A stretch of 9,970 bases of DNA from Peptoniphilus_A sp050943655 (GCF_050943655.1 NZ_JBMNPQ010000053.1:1-9970), one strand, 5' to 3'. Shown: positions 1-6,772, counted from the stretch's first letter. Notes: generated from the letters alone by a model not told the origin. A program made the numbers and translations.

Positions 1-35
1 AATTTACTATCTTTATATTAAATCTCTCTAAACTC

Positions 36-64
36 TTGACAATTTGGGCTTTTGTCAATAAAAT
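36..64 (+). promoter_or_regulatory. Sigma-A type promoter of the rpmH operon
   Basis: A perfect -35 box TTGACA (36-41) is followed after 17 bases by TAAAAT (59-64), a near-consensus -10 box. Transcription should start near base 71, about 20 bases before the rpmH start codon. This is the only strong promoter ahead of the five-gene run to base 2337. The -35 box and spacer also carry an inverted repeat, TTGACAA (36-42) and TTGTCAA (52-58), with a 9-base gap. Confidence 0.8.
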
Positions 65-90
65 AGAAAAGATGAAATGAGGTGAATACA

Positions 91-225
91 ATGAAAAGAA
101 CATACCAACCTAAAAACAAACAAAGAAAAAGAGAACATGGTTTTCGTGCAAGAATGAGAACTAAATCAGGTAGAGCAGTTATTAAAGCAAGAAGAAGAAA
201 AGGTAGAAAGAAATTATCGGCTTAA
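91..225 (+). CDS. rpmH: 50S ribosomal protein L34
   Basis: This 44-residue protein, too short for many ORF callers, is a component of the large ribosomal subunit. It begins MKRTYQPKNKQRKREHGFRA and ends in the basic run RRRKGRKKLSA, the standard L34 signature that contacts 23S rRNA. Length matches the family (44-47 residues). The ATG at 91 has a good ribosome binding site, GAGGTG at 79-84, six bases upstream. It is the first gene of the operon and is followed after 7 bases by rnpA, the usual bacterial pairing that links ribosome and RNase P production. Its position next to the origin is typical of Firmicutes. Confidence 0.98.
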   Translation: MKRTYQPKNKQRKREHGFRARMRTKSGRAVIKARRRKGRKKLSA

Positions 226-232
226 GTTAAAG

Positions 233-565
233 ATGAAGGATTGTTATTTAAAGAAAAATAGTGAATTCCAAAGGGTGTATTTAGCGCGAAATATTTCTGG
301 CTCTAAGTATCTTACTTTATTTACGCTAAAGAACAATAGAGACTATCCAAGAGTTGGCATAACTACTACGAAGAAGGTGGGAAATGCTGTTAATAGAAAC
401 TTTGTAAAGAGAAGACTAAAGCATATTATTAGGGAAAACTCTGATAAGTTAACTGGTGGATACGACTATGTTTTTGTTGTCAAGAAAGGTGCTTGTGATG
501 CCGATTTTAATGACCTTAAATACTCTTTTTTAAATGTTTTAAAGAGACAAAAGAAGGTGAAATAA
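233..565 (+). CDS. rnpA: Ribonuclease P protein component
   Basis: The 110-residue basic protein is the protein subunit of RNase P, which works with the catalytic RNA (rnpB, not in this window) to remove 5' leaders from precursor tRNAs. The N-terminus (LKKNSEFQRVY, residues 6-16) and the block KKVGNAVNRNFVKRRLKHII at 47-66 are family hallmarks; the latter is the RNR motif that binds RNase P RNA. Length is normal. One oddity is Phe57 where most homologues have Arg or Lys (RNR/RNK becomes RNF). The ATG at 233 has only a weak ribosome binding site, so translation may depend on coupling to rpmH, which ends 7 bases upstream. Confidence 0.97.
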   Translation: MKDCYLKKNSEFQRVYLARNISGSKYLTLFTLKNNRDYPRVGITTTKKVGNAVNRNFVKRRLKHIIRENSDKLTGGYDYVFVVKKGACDADFNDLKYSFLNVLKRQKKVK

Positions 566-568
566 TTT

Positions 569-784
569 TTGAGACGAATTTGTATGCTTTTGATACGTTT
601 CTATCAAAGTGTGATTTCCAAATATTTACTTCCTGGAAGACATTGCAGATTCACGCCCACATGTTCACAATACAGCTATGAAGCCTACGAAAAGTATGGG
701 TTTTTTAAAGGTACTTATTTGACTATAAGGAGAATTTTAAGGTGTAACCCATTTCATGAAGGCGGATACGATCCTCTCATTTAG
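569..784 (+). CDS. yidD: Membrane protein insertion efficiency factor YidD
   Basis: This 71-residue small protein is thought to assist YidC in inserting proteins into the membrane, probably at its inner face through an amphipathic N-terminal helix. The family core is clear: LIRFYQSVISKYLLPGRHCR (8-27), FTPTCSQYSYEAYEKYG (28-44), RRILRCNPFHEGGYDPL (54-70), with conserved Cys26, Cys32 and Cys59. The start is a TTG at 569. It is preferred over the in-frame ATG at 584 because AAGGTGA (554-560, inside the end of rnpA) sits 8 bases upstream and the extra residues fit the family N-terminus. It lies between rnpA and yidC, the usual place. Confidence 0.95.
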   Translation: MRRICMLLIRFYQSVISKYLLPGRHCRFTPTCSQYSYEAYEKYGFFKGTYLTIRRILRCNPFHEGGYDPLI

Positions 785-802
785 AATTGGAGGAAATAAT
801 TA

Positions 803-1537
803 ATGAGTTTCATTAGTTCTATATTAGGTAGTTTCGTAAGGCTAATTTACAATATTCTTCAAGGTTCTATGCCTGAGGAACCAGCCAGCATATCTTTTTT
901 TGCACTATCTATAATTATTGCTACCATTATTATAAAAGTACTGATCTTGCCACTTAATATTTCTCAGACTAAGAATCAAAAGAAAATGGCAAAACTTCAG
1001 CCACAAATTATGGAGTTACAGAGAAAGTATAAAAACGACCCACAAACTCTTGCAGCTAAGCAACAAAAGCTTTATAAAGAGTCTGATTACAAGATGAGTG
1101 CGGGTTGTCTTCCTATGATTATAACTCTTGTAGTTTTGATGGCATTCTATAGAGTATTTTTATATCCAGAACAATATATCTTTACTGAGCCTGGTGTGTA
1201 TGCAACTATTAACAAAAACTTCTTTCACATTATAGACCTAGATTTGCCAGACAAGTCACTTGTTATGCCACTTGTTGCTGCTGTTACTACTTTCTTAGTA
1301 AGTTTTATTGCAAGCAAAAACCCGGCATCTCAAAATGCAGGCCCTGGAGCTGACCAAGCTCAATCTATGATGAAGTCAATGATGGTTGTAATGCCTATTA
1401 TGATTTTTATGATGGGAAGAAATTTTGCGGCAGGTCTTGTAATTTATTGGACAGTTTCGAACCTATTTGCCATTGTTCAACAACTGATAACTAATAAGAT
1501 TGTTAAAGATGAAGTTGAAGAGGTTAATGAAAAATAA
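803..1537 (+). CDS. yidC: Membrane protein insertase YidC (SpoIIIJ/Oxa1 family)
   Basis: YidC inserts membrane proteins alone or with the SecYEG translocon. This 244-residue form is of the short Gram-positive type, without the large periplasmic domain of proteobacterial YidC. Membrane segments are visible near 31-50, 101-120, 152-170, 193-207 and 208-228. A charged cytoplasmic hairpin lies at 53-98. The C-terminal AAGLVIYWTVSNLFAIVQQ (209-227) is a family hallmark. Lys45 sits where many homologues carry the groove arginine, a conservative change. No lipoprotein signal with a lipobox cysteine is evident at the N-terminus, unlike B. subtilis SpoIIIJ. A strong ribosome binding site, GGAGGA (789-794), supports the start. 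The stop codon shares one base with the khpB start. Confidence 0.96.
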   Translation: MSFISSILGSFVRLIYNILQGSMPEEPASISFFALSIIIATIIIKVLILPLNISQTKNQKKMAKLQPQIMELQRKYKNDPQTLAAKQQKLYKESDYKMSAGCLPMIITLVVLMAFYRVFLYPEQYIFTEPGVYATINKNFFHIIDLDLPDKSLVMPLVAAVTTFLVSFIASKNPASQNAGPGADQAQSMMKSMMVVMPIMIFMMGRNFAAGLVIYWTVSNLFAIVQQLITNKIVKDEVEEVNEK

Positions 1538-2337
1538 TGAATTATGTAATTAAGACGGGAAAATCCGTAGACGAAGCAGTAAGAGAGGCTCTAAGTGAGC
1601 TAAATATTACTCGTGACGAAGCCCATATCGAAGTTTTGGAAGAGGCACAAAAGGGATTTTTGGGAATTATTGGTTCCAAAGATGCCACTGTAAAAGTTTC
1701 TAAAAAGGCTGACGATACTAAGAGCATCCTAAACGAGATTTTTAGCGAAGATATTGAACCAGAGAAGAGCCACACAGACGTTCACGAAGTTGAACCTGAA
1801 GTTGAAAATAATGTTATTCACGATGAAAGTGAAGAAAAAGAAGAGATAGAAGAATTAAACGAAAAAGACTCTGATGAAGAAATTGTCGAAACTGCAAAAG
1901 AGTTTATGACAAAGATTCTTGAGACTTTTGAGCTTGAAAATGATCTAAGTATTGTTTTAGAAGACAACAACCTAAAGGTAAATGTACTTGGCGATGAAAA
2001 TAAGCTTGGAATTTTAATAGGCAAAAGAGGAGTAACTCTTGATTCTATTCAATATATTTTGAGTTTAATCGTAAACAAGAAGTCTTCAAGATATATAAGA
2101 GTTACTTTGGACACAAGTGGTTACAGAGAAAAGAGAAAGAAAACTCTAGAAGAGCTTGCAGTAAAGCTTGCAAATAAAGTTATCAAAACCGGAAGATCTG
2201 TAAGACTTGAGCCAATGAATGCTTATGAAAGAAAAATCATCCACACATCTCTTCAAGATTTTGAAGGAGTTATAACTCATTCTGAGGGCAAAGACCCATT
2301 CAGAAAAGTGGTAATTCAAAAAGAAAGAAAATATTAA
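1537..2337 (+). CDS. khpB: RNA-binding protein KhpB (Jag/EloR), Jag-N + KH + R3H domains
   Basis: The 266-residue cytoplasmic RNA-binding protein has the three-part layout of the Jag family. A Jag-N domain (about 1-55) contains the typical KGFLGIIGSK (39-48). A strongly acidic, low-complexity linker spans about 60-118. A KH domain (about 119-195) has the GKRG loop at 162-165, and an R3H domain (about 200-263) has Arg232 and His236. In streptococci and relatives KhpB works with KhpA, binds many RNAs and influences cell elongation and division. Its coupling to yidC is conserved, and here TAATG overlaps the two genes by one base. No strong ribosome binding site is close to the start, so translation is probably coupled to yidC. 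It is the last gene of the operon. Confidence 0.95.
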   Translation: MNYVIKTGKSVDEAVREALSELNITRDEAHIEVLEEAQKGFLGIIGSKDATVKVSKKADDTKSILNEIFSEDIEPEKSHTDVHEVEPEVENNVIHDESEEKEEIEELNEKDSDEEIVETAKEFMTKILETFELENDLSIVLEDNNLKVNVLGDENKLGILIGKRGVTLDSIQYILSLIVNKKSSRYIRVTLDTSGYREKRKKTLEELAVKLANKVIKTGRSVRLEPMNAYERKIIHTSLQDFEGVITHSEGKDPFRKVVIQKERKY

Positions 2338-2582
2338 GAAGAGGCCTTAAAAGGCTTCATGAGAATTTTTAACAAAGCTCAAGAAATATTATCTCATTAC
2401 AGAAATTGGAAATTTCATACTTTCATAAATCTGAAAAACGTAAACTCGCTTGAGCTCAAACAGTGCGTTTTTCGGGCGATTTATTTCAAGTTAAAATTTC
2501 TACAATTTCTTCCATAGGATAATATTTCTTTAGAGCTTTGTAATTTTCTAAGTAATCTATAGAGGCCTTAAAAGGCTTCTTT
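2338..2582. repeat. Large imperfect palindrome (~240 bp) between khpB and mnmE
   Basis: Nearly the whole 311-base gap is one inverted repeat centred on the 10-bp palindrome TTGAGCTCAA (2450-2459). Paired blocks in order are CAAAGCTC (2373-2380) with 2533-2540, AAGAAATATTATC (2381-2393) with 2518-2530, AGAAATTG (2401-2408) with 2503-2510, GAAATTT (2409-2415) with 2494-2500, ATAAATC (2425-2431) with 2478-2484, and GAAAAACG (2433-2440) with 2466-2473. Both ends carry the quasi-palindrome GAGGCCTTAAAAGGCTTC (2341-2358 and 2562-2579), identical as a direct repeat. The layout suggests a MITE-like non-autonomous element or a very long RNA hairpin; no transposase is present. The remaining bases to 2648 hold only the mnmE leader. 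Confidence 0.8.
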
Positions 2583-2590
2583 TTTGTTTT
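2561..2590 (+). terminator. Probable intrinsic terminator after the rpmH-khpB operon
   Basis: GAGGCC and GGCTTC (2562-2567 and 2574-2579) pair, with one G-U pair, around a short AU loop. They are followed directly by TTTTTTGTTTT (2580-2590). The same hairpin occurs at 2341-2358, right after the khpB stop codon, but there it is followed only by ATGAGAATTTTT, so it should be weaker. The terminator forms the right end of the large palindrome. Confidence 0.75.
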
Positions 2591-2602
2591 AGATAAATGT
2601 AG

Positions 2603-2608
2603 TATTAT
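2603..2608 (+). promoter_or_regulatory. Possible -10 element of the mnmE operon promoter
   Basis: TATTAT at 2603-2608 lies about 40 bases ahead of the mnmE start and just after the terminator, where a new promoter is expected. The -35 side is poor (T-rich, with TTGTTT at 2584-2589 too close to this -10). An alternative -10, TATAGA at 2606-2611, would give a 16-base spacer to that -35. The call rests on position as much as on sequence. Confidence 0.35.
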
Positions 2609-2648
2609 AGATAAAAGATGAGTTACTAATTTTTAAAGGAATGATTAT

Positions 2649-4028
2649 ATGGAAAACTTAAATGATACAATAGCAGCTATTTCCACGGCAGTGGGCGAAG
2701 CGGGAATCGCAATTGTCCGCATGAGTGGAGAAGAAAGCGTTGATATTATAGATAAAATTTTTGTGGCGAAAAATAAAAAGAAGATGAAAGATGCTGAAAA
2801 CAGAAAATTCGTCTATGGCCACATTTTTGATGGCGACAAGCCAGTTGATGAAGTTTTAGTTGTCAAAATGAAAGGACCTCATTCTTATACGGCAGAGGAC
2901 ATTGTTGAAGTTCACTGCCACGGCGGAATTGTAGCCGTTACGAGGATTCTAAATTTATTGCTTGAAAATGGTGCAAGGCTCGCCGAGAGGGGAGAGTTTA
3001 CCAAGAGAGGTTTCTTAAACGGCAGAATCGACTTAACTCAAGCTGAAGGTATAATCGATATGATTAAGGCGAAGACAGAAGTTTCTTTTGATATCGGTTT
3101 AAATCAGCTTAGTGGATCTTTGAGCACTATTTTAAATAAAATGCAAGATGAGCTTATATCTATGCAGGCTCTAATCGTTGCAAATATCGACTTTCCAGAT
3201 GATGAGATAGAGGATGCGACATATGAAGAGCTAGAGAAGAGGTATGAGGGAATTGTTTCTAAAATAGACAATTTGCTTGAAAATTCTAAGAGCTCAAGAC
3301 TTTTAAGAGACGGAATAAATACAGTTATTCTTGGAAAGCCAAATGTGGGCAAGTCATCTTTATTAAATGGACTTTTAAGATATGACAGGGCGATTGTAAC
3401 TGACATTGCTGGGACAACAAGAGATATAATTGAAGACTATATAAATCTTGACGGAGTGCTTCTAAAGATTACTGATACTGCGGGAATTCGCGAGACAGAA
3501 GACGAAGTGGAAAAAATTGGTGTATCAATTGCAAAGGATAAGTTAAAGGACGCAGACCTTGTAATTGCAATATTTGACCTATCTCGCAAGTTCGATGATG
3601 ACGACAAAGAAATTTTAAGTCTAATTAAGGACAAGAAGCACATCATCATTTTAAATAAAGACGATTTACCTCAAGAGATTAGCGACGAAGAAATAAAAGA
3701 AAATTTTAAAGATGATTATTTAAAACTTTCTGTAATGGAAAATGAGTCAATTAAAGAGATTGAAGACTTAATTAAGGATATGTTCTTTGACGGAGAAATT
3801 AAAATTTCATCAGCTGGAGTTCTTTCAAATATAAGACACATCAATGCCCTTAAGGAAGCTAAAAAGGACCTTCAAGCTGTAAAAATGGGGATTGATCAGA
3901 AAGTATTTTTGGATCTAATTGCAGTGGATCTTGAAAATGTTATTAATCATATATCAGAAATTACAGGTACAATTACGACAGAAGACATTTTGGACCGAGT
4001 ATTTTCTGAATTTTGTATTGGGAAGTAG
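2649..4028 (+). CDS. mnmE: tRNA uridine-5-carboxymethylaminomethyl modification GTPase MnmE
   Basis: MnmE is the GTPase partner of MnmG; together they place the (carboxymethyl)aminomethyl group at C5 of the wobble uridine (U34) of certain tRNAs, using a folate cofactor. The 459-residue length is normal. The N-terminal tetrahydrofolate-binding domain opens with DTIAAISTAVGEAGIAIVRM (6-25). The helical domain is interrupted by a Ras-like G domain with GKPNVGKSS (229-237, G1), DTAG (276-279, G3) and NKDD (336-339, G4). The protein ends in CIGK, the family's catalytic C-terminal CxGK. The start has a ribosome binding site, AAAGGA (2635-2640), 8 bases upstream. It is followed after 6 bases by mnmG, so the two partners are made together. 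Confidence 0.98.
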   Translation: MENLNDTIAAISTAVGEAGIAIVRMSGEESVDIIDKIFVAKNKKKMKDAENRKFVYGHIFDGDKPVDEVLVVKMKGPHSYTAEDIVEVHCHGGIVAVTRILNLLLENGARLAERGEFTKRGFLNGRIDLTQAEGIIDMIKAKTEVSFDIGLNQLSGSLSTILNKMQDELISMQALIVANIDFPDDEIEDATYEELEKRYEGIVSKIDNLLENSKSSRLLRDGINTVILGKPNVGKSSLLNGLLRYDRAIVTDIAGTTRDIIEDYINLDGVLLKITDTAGIRETEDEVEKIGVSIAKDKLKDADLVIAIFDLSRKFDDDDKEILSLIKDKKHIIILNKDDLPQEISDEEIKENFKDDYLKLSVMENESIKEIEDLIKDMFFDGEIKISSAGVLSNIRHINALKEAKKDLQAVKMGIDQKVFLDLIAVDLENVINHISEITGTITTEDILDRVFSEFCIGK

Positions 4029-4034
4029 GTTTAA

Positions 4035-5942
4035 ATGGCAGATATTAGATATTATGAAGCGGGAGATTTTGACACAGTTGTAATAGGTGCAGGCCATGCC
4101 GGAAGTGAAGCGGCACTTGCAGCTGCAAGACTTGGTGCCAAGACTCTTCTTTTGGTTACAAATTTAAATTCAATTGCAGAAATGCCTTGCAATCCAAACA
4201 TCGGAGGAACTGGCAAGGGACACCTAGTGCGTGAAATTGATGCACTTGGTGGCGAGATGGCAAAGGTAATAGATAAGACTTTTATTCAGTCAAGAATGTT
4301 AAATACTTCAAAAGGGCCTGCTGTTCACTCACTAAGAGTACAGGCCGACAAGAGAAGATATCACGAGGTAATGAAAAGAGTCTTGGAAAATGAAGATAAT
4401 TTATACCTTGTTGAAGACGAAGCTGTTAGAATTTTAAGGGATGGAAACGAAATAACAGGTGTCCTAACAAGGGACGGCGCAAAGTACAACACAAAGACTG
4501 TAGTTCTATGCACTGGAACTTATCTTCGCTCAAGAATATTCATGGGTGAAGTAAACTTTCCAGCTGGACCAAGTGGATTTAGCCCAGCAAATCACCTTTC
4601 TAAATCACTAGAAGAGGACTTTGGACTTAAACTTTTAAGGCTAAAAACTGGTACTCCGGCAAGAGTTCTTAGAAAATCCATTAATTTTTCAACAATGGCG
4701 CCTCAATATGGCGATGAAAATGTAGTTCCATTTTCTTTTTCTAACATCGACAAAAATTTAAACAAGGAGCAAGAACCTTGCTTTTTGACTTACACAACTC
4801 CAGAATGTCACCAAATAATAAGGGATAATATCGAAAGATCAGCCCTTGCACTTGGAGACATTGAAGGAAAAGGACCAAGGTATTGCCCTTCAATTGAGGA
4901 TAAGGTAATGAGATTTTCTGACAGAGACTCTCACCAAGTTTTCATTGAGCCAGAGGGCCTAAGCACTGATGAAATGTACATTCAAGGTGTGTCCTCATCT
5001 CTACCAGTAGAAGTACAGCAACAATTTTACAGAAAGATTATAGGTCTTGAAAATTGCAGAATATTAAGACCTGCCTATGCGATTGAGTACGATGCAATTG
5101 ATGCCACACTTCTTACAAGGTCACTTGAGCACATGGACTTTAAGGGAATGTTCTTTGCAGGACAAATTAACGGTTCAAGTGGATACGAGGAAGCTGCTGG
5201 ACAGGGAATTGTTGCAGGAATTAACGCTGCACTTAAAGTTCAGGGAAAAGAGCCTTTTATACTAGATAGATCAGAAGCATATATCGGAGTACTCATTGAT
5301 GATTTAGTAACTAAGGGCACAAAAGAGCCATATAGAATGATGACATCTCGTGCAGAATATAGACTTACTCTTCGCCAAGATAATGCAGACTTAAGACTTA
5401 CACAAAAGGGACGCGACATTGGTCTTGTCGACGATGAGAGATACGCTGGATTTATCTATAGAAAAGAAGAAATTGAAAAAGAGATTGCAAGAATTAAGAA
5501 AGTTAAGATTACACCAACTGCTGAGAACAATAAAATTTTGGAAGAGCTTGGTTCAACTGACTTAACTAATACTTCTTCAATTTATGAACTTATAAAAAGA
5601 CCAGAGCTTGATTACGAAAAACTTGCAGTGCTAGATAAAGAAAGACCAGATGTAAGAGCAGACATCGTTCGAAATGTTGAGATAGAAATTAAGTACGAAG
5701 GATATATTAAAAAGCAAGAGATTCAAATAAGACAGTTTAAAAAGCTTGAAACTAAAAAGCTTGACAAAGACCTTGACTACAAGATGATCGAGGGACTTAG
5801 AAACGAAGCAAAGGAAAAACTTCAAGATATAAGACCTGAGTCAATTGGACAAGCATCAAGAATTACTGGAGTTTCACCAGCAGACATCAACGTGCTTTTA
5901 ATATATTTGGAACACAAGAGGAGACAAAATGAAGCTAGCTGA
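4035..5942 (+). CDS. mnmG: tRNA uridine-5-carboxymethylaminomethyl modification enzyme MnmG (GidA)
   Basis: MnmG is the FAD-dependent subunit of the MnmE-MnmG complex that modifies U34 of tRNAs. The 635-residue length matches the long (GidA) form rather than the shorter TrmFO. The FAD-binding motif GAGHAG is at 18-23. The family blocks MPCNPNIGGTGKGHLVREID (50-69) and NTSKGPAVHSLRVQADKRRY (90-109) are intact, as are Cys52 and Cys284 (GPRYCPSIEDK), which correspond to the functional Cys47 and Cys277 of the E. coli enzyme. YRMMTSRAEYRLTLRQDNAD marks the start of the C-terminal helical part that binds MnmE and tRNA. The ribosome binding site is modest and lies within the end of mnmE. The 3' end overlaps rsmG by 14 bases. 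Confidence 0.98.
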   Translation: MADIRYYEAGDFDTVVIGAGHAGSEAALAAARLGAKTLLLVTNLNSIAEMPCNPNIGGTGKGHLVREIDALGGEMAKVIDKTFIQSRMLNTSKGPAVHSLRVQADKRRYHEVMKRVLENEDNLYLVEDEAVRILRDGNEITGVLTRDGAKYNTKTVVLCTGTYLRSRIFMGEVNFPAGPSGFSPANHLSKSLEEDFGLKLLRLKTGTPARVLRKSINFSTMAPQYGDENVVPFSFSNIDKNLNKEQEPCFLTYTTPECHQIIRDNIERSALALGDIEGKGPRYCPSIEDKVMRFSDRDSHQVFIEPEGLSTDEMYIQGVSSSLPVEVQQQFYRKIIGLENCRILRPAYAIEYDAIDATLLTRSLEHMDFKGMFFAGQINGSSGYEEAAGQGIVAGINAALKVQGKEPFILDRSEAYIGVLIDDLVTKGTKEPYRMMTSRAEYRLTLRQDNADLRLTQKGRDIGLVDDERYAGFIYRKEEIEKEIARIKKVKITPTAENNKILEELGSTDLTNTSSIYELIKRPELDYEKLAVLDKERPDVRADIVRNVEIEIKYEGYIKKQEIQIRQFKKLETKKLDKDLDYKMIEGLRNEAKEKLQDIRPESIGQASRITGVSPADINVLLIYLEHKRRQNEAS

Positions 5943-6624
5943 TTATTTTAACCAGTACAATTTGAGCACAGATAATATAGAAGAATTTGAAGAGTTTAAA
6001 AAGTTTTTGTTGGAGTATAACGAGCACACAAATTTGACTAGAATTACAGACGATGACGACTTCAATGTAAAGCACTTTTTGGACAGCCTTTCAATATTTA
6101 GAACAAAGTTAATCGATCACGACAAAAAAATTATAGATATTGGAACGGGTGCAGGGTTTCCTGGAATTCCATTAAAGCTCTATGACAAGTCTTTAGACAT
6201 AACTCTTTTAGATTCACTCAAGAAAAGAATTGATTTTTTAAATCTTGTTATAGATAAATTTGAACTTAAAAATATCGAGGCAATTCACGCAAGAGCCGAA
6301 GAGATTGCAAGAGACGTGAAGTACAGAGAGCAGTATGACATTGCAATTTCAAGAGCTGTTGCTAATCTTGCAACACTTAGTGAATATGCACTTGGTTTTG
6401 TAAAAGTTGGCGGATACTTCATTTCACAAAAAGGTCCAGAGTATAAAGATGAGATTAAGGATGCAGAAAATGCAATAAAAATAATGGGTGCTGAGATAGA
6501 AGATGTTATTAAGGTACCACTTCCAAATGACATCGAACATTACCTCGTTGTTATAAAAAAAGTAAAGACGACGAATAAAAAATATCCAAGGGGTGGCGGA
6601 AAACCTAGAAAGAATCCGCTTTAA
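5929..6624 (+). CDS. rsmG: 16S rRNA (guanine-N7) methyltransferase RsmG (GidB)
   Basis: RsmG uses S-adenosylmethionine to methylate N7 of the guanine equivalent to E. coli 16S rRNA G527, in the decoding region; loss in other bacteria gives low-level streptomycin resistance. The 231-residue protein has the SAM-binding loop IDIGTGAGFPGIPLKL (69-84), the acidic strand end LLDSLKKR (93-100), the segment ISRAVANL (140-147) and the typical C-terminus KYPRGGGKPRKNPL (218-231). The start is supported by AAGAGGAG just upstream, within the end of mnmG. It overlaps mnmG by 14 bases in another frame, so translation is coupled. It is the last gene of the mnmE operon and is followed by a hairpin terminator. 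Confidence 0.97.
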   Translation: MKLADYFNQYNLSTDNIEEFEEFKKFLLEYNEHTNLTRITDDDDFNVKHFLDSLSIFRTKLIDHDKKIIDIGTGAGFPGIPLKLYDKSLDITLLDSLKKRIDFLNLVIDKFELKNIEAIHARAEEIARDVKYREQYDIAISRAVANLATLSEYALGFVKVGGYFISQKGPEYKDEIKDAENAIKIMGAEIEDVIKVPLPNDIEHYLVVIKKVKTTNKKYPRGGGKPRKNPL

Positions 6625-6642
6625 TAAATAAATGCTTCGCGT

Positions 6643-6660
6643 ATGCTCTACGTGGAGCAT
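6643..6660 (-). promoter_or_regulatory. parS-like site, copy 1 (inverted relative to copies 2 and 3)
   Basis: ATGCTCTACGTGGAGCAT is the exact reverse complement of copy 2. Its core TGCTCCACGTAGAGCA (read on the minus strand) matches the Bacillus parS form TGTTCCACGTGGAACA at 13 of 16 positions. It lies about 200 bases before parA. Binding by the parB product of this window is inferred from similarity and position. Confidence 0.6.
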
Positions 6661-6666
6661 TTTTTA
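6643..6666 (+). terminator. Probable intrinsic terminator of rsmG, coincident with a parS-like site
   Basis: ATGCTCT (6643-6649) and GGAGCAT (6654-6660) form a 7-bp stem, including one U-G pair, around the loop ACGU. The stem is followed by a six-T run (6660-6665). It sits 18 bases after the rsmG stop codon, where the operon should end. The same bases are the first copy of the parS-like repeat. Confidence 0.7.
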
Positions 6667-6724
6667 TTTGCAAAATTTTCTATTATTTTTAATATGCACT
6701 AAAAGATTTGTTATAAAATTTTTC

Positions 6725-6742
6725 ATGCTCCACGTAGAGCAT
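6725..6742 (+). promoter_or_regulatory. parS-like site, copy 2
   Basis: ATGCTCCACGTAGAGCAT is palindromic except for one base pair on either side of the ACGT centre. The 16-bp core differs from the Bacillus parS form TGTTCCACGTGGAACA at positions 3, 11 and 14. It lies 82 bases from copy 1 (start to start) and 30 bases before copy 3, close to three helical turns. Its closeness to parAB is the main reason to read it as a centromere site. Confidence 0.65.
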
Positions 6743-6754
6743 TTGGATAATTTT

Positions 6755-6772
6755 ACGCTCCACGTAGAGCAT
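6755..6772 (+). promoter_or_regulatory. parS-like site, copy 3
   Basis: ACGCTCCACGTAGAGCAT equals copy 2 except for T to C at the second base. It shares the same orientation and similar flanks (TTT before, ATT after). It ends about 46 bases before the parA -10 element, so bound ParB could also influence parAB transcription; this last point is inference. Confidence 0.6.

Noticed and set aside
1..90. DnaA boxes or oriC sequence at the left edge
   Set aside because: The rpmH location predicts dnaA/oriC nearby, but no TTATNCACA-type box was found in these 90 bases.
2359..2517. A 52-codon + strand ORF (starting MRIFNKAQEILSHYRN) inside the large palindrome
   Set aside because: It has only a weak ribosome binding site, and its sequence is dictated by the inverted repeat. 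The inverted-repeat structure is the simpler explanation.
2486..2580. A coding-looking minus-strand stretch (IDYLENYKALKKYYPMEEI ... ending at a TGA at 2486-2488)
   Set aside because: No start codon with a ribosome binding site lies upstream; the frame runs back through the terminator and the mnmE leader. It could be a remnant within the repeat, but no gene can be supported.
3104..3649. Minus-strand ORFs opposite mnmE, and similar ones opposite khpB, mnmG, rsmG, parA and parB
   Set aside because: They are antisense shadows of well-recognised genes, rich in Ser/Phe/Leu runs typical of the reverse complement of AT-rich coding DNA, and match no family.
5077..5265. A 62-codon + strand ORF inside mnmG
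   Set aside because: It lies fully within the conserved mnmG frame and has no recognisable product.
6643..6772. CRISPR array or Noc binding sites for the three repeats in the rsmG-parA spacer
   Set aside because: The copies are palindromic, in mixed orientation and unevenly spaced, with no cas genes. The known Noc site (ATTTCCCGGGAAAT type) has a different core.
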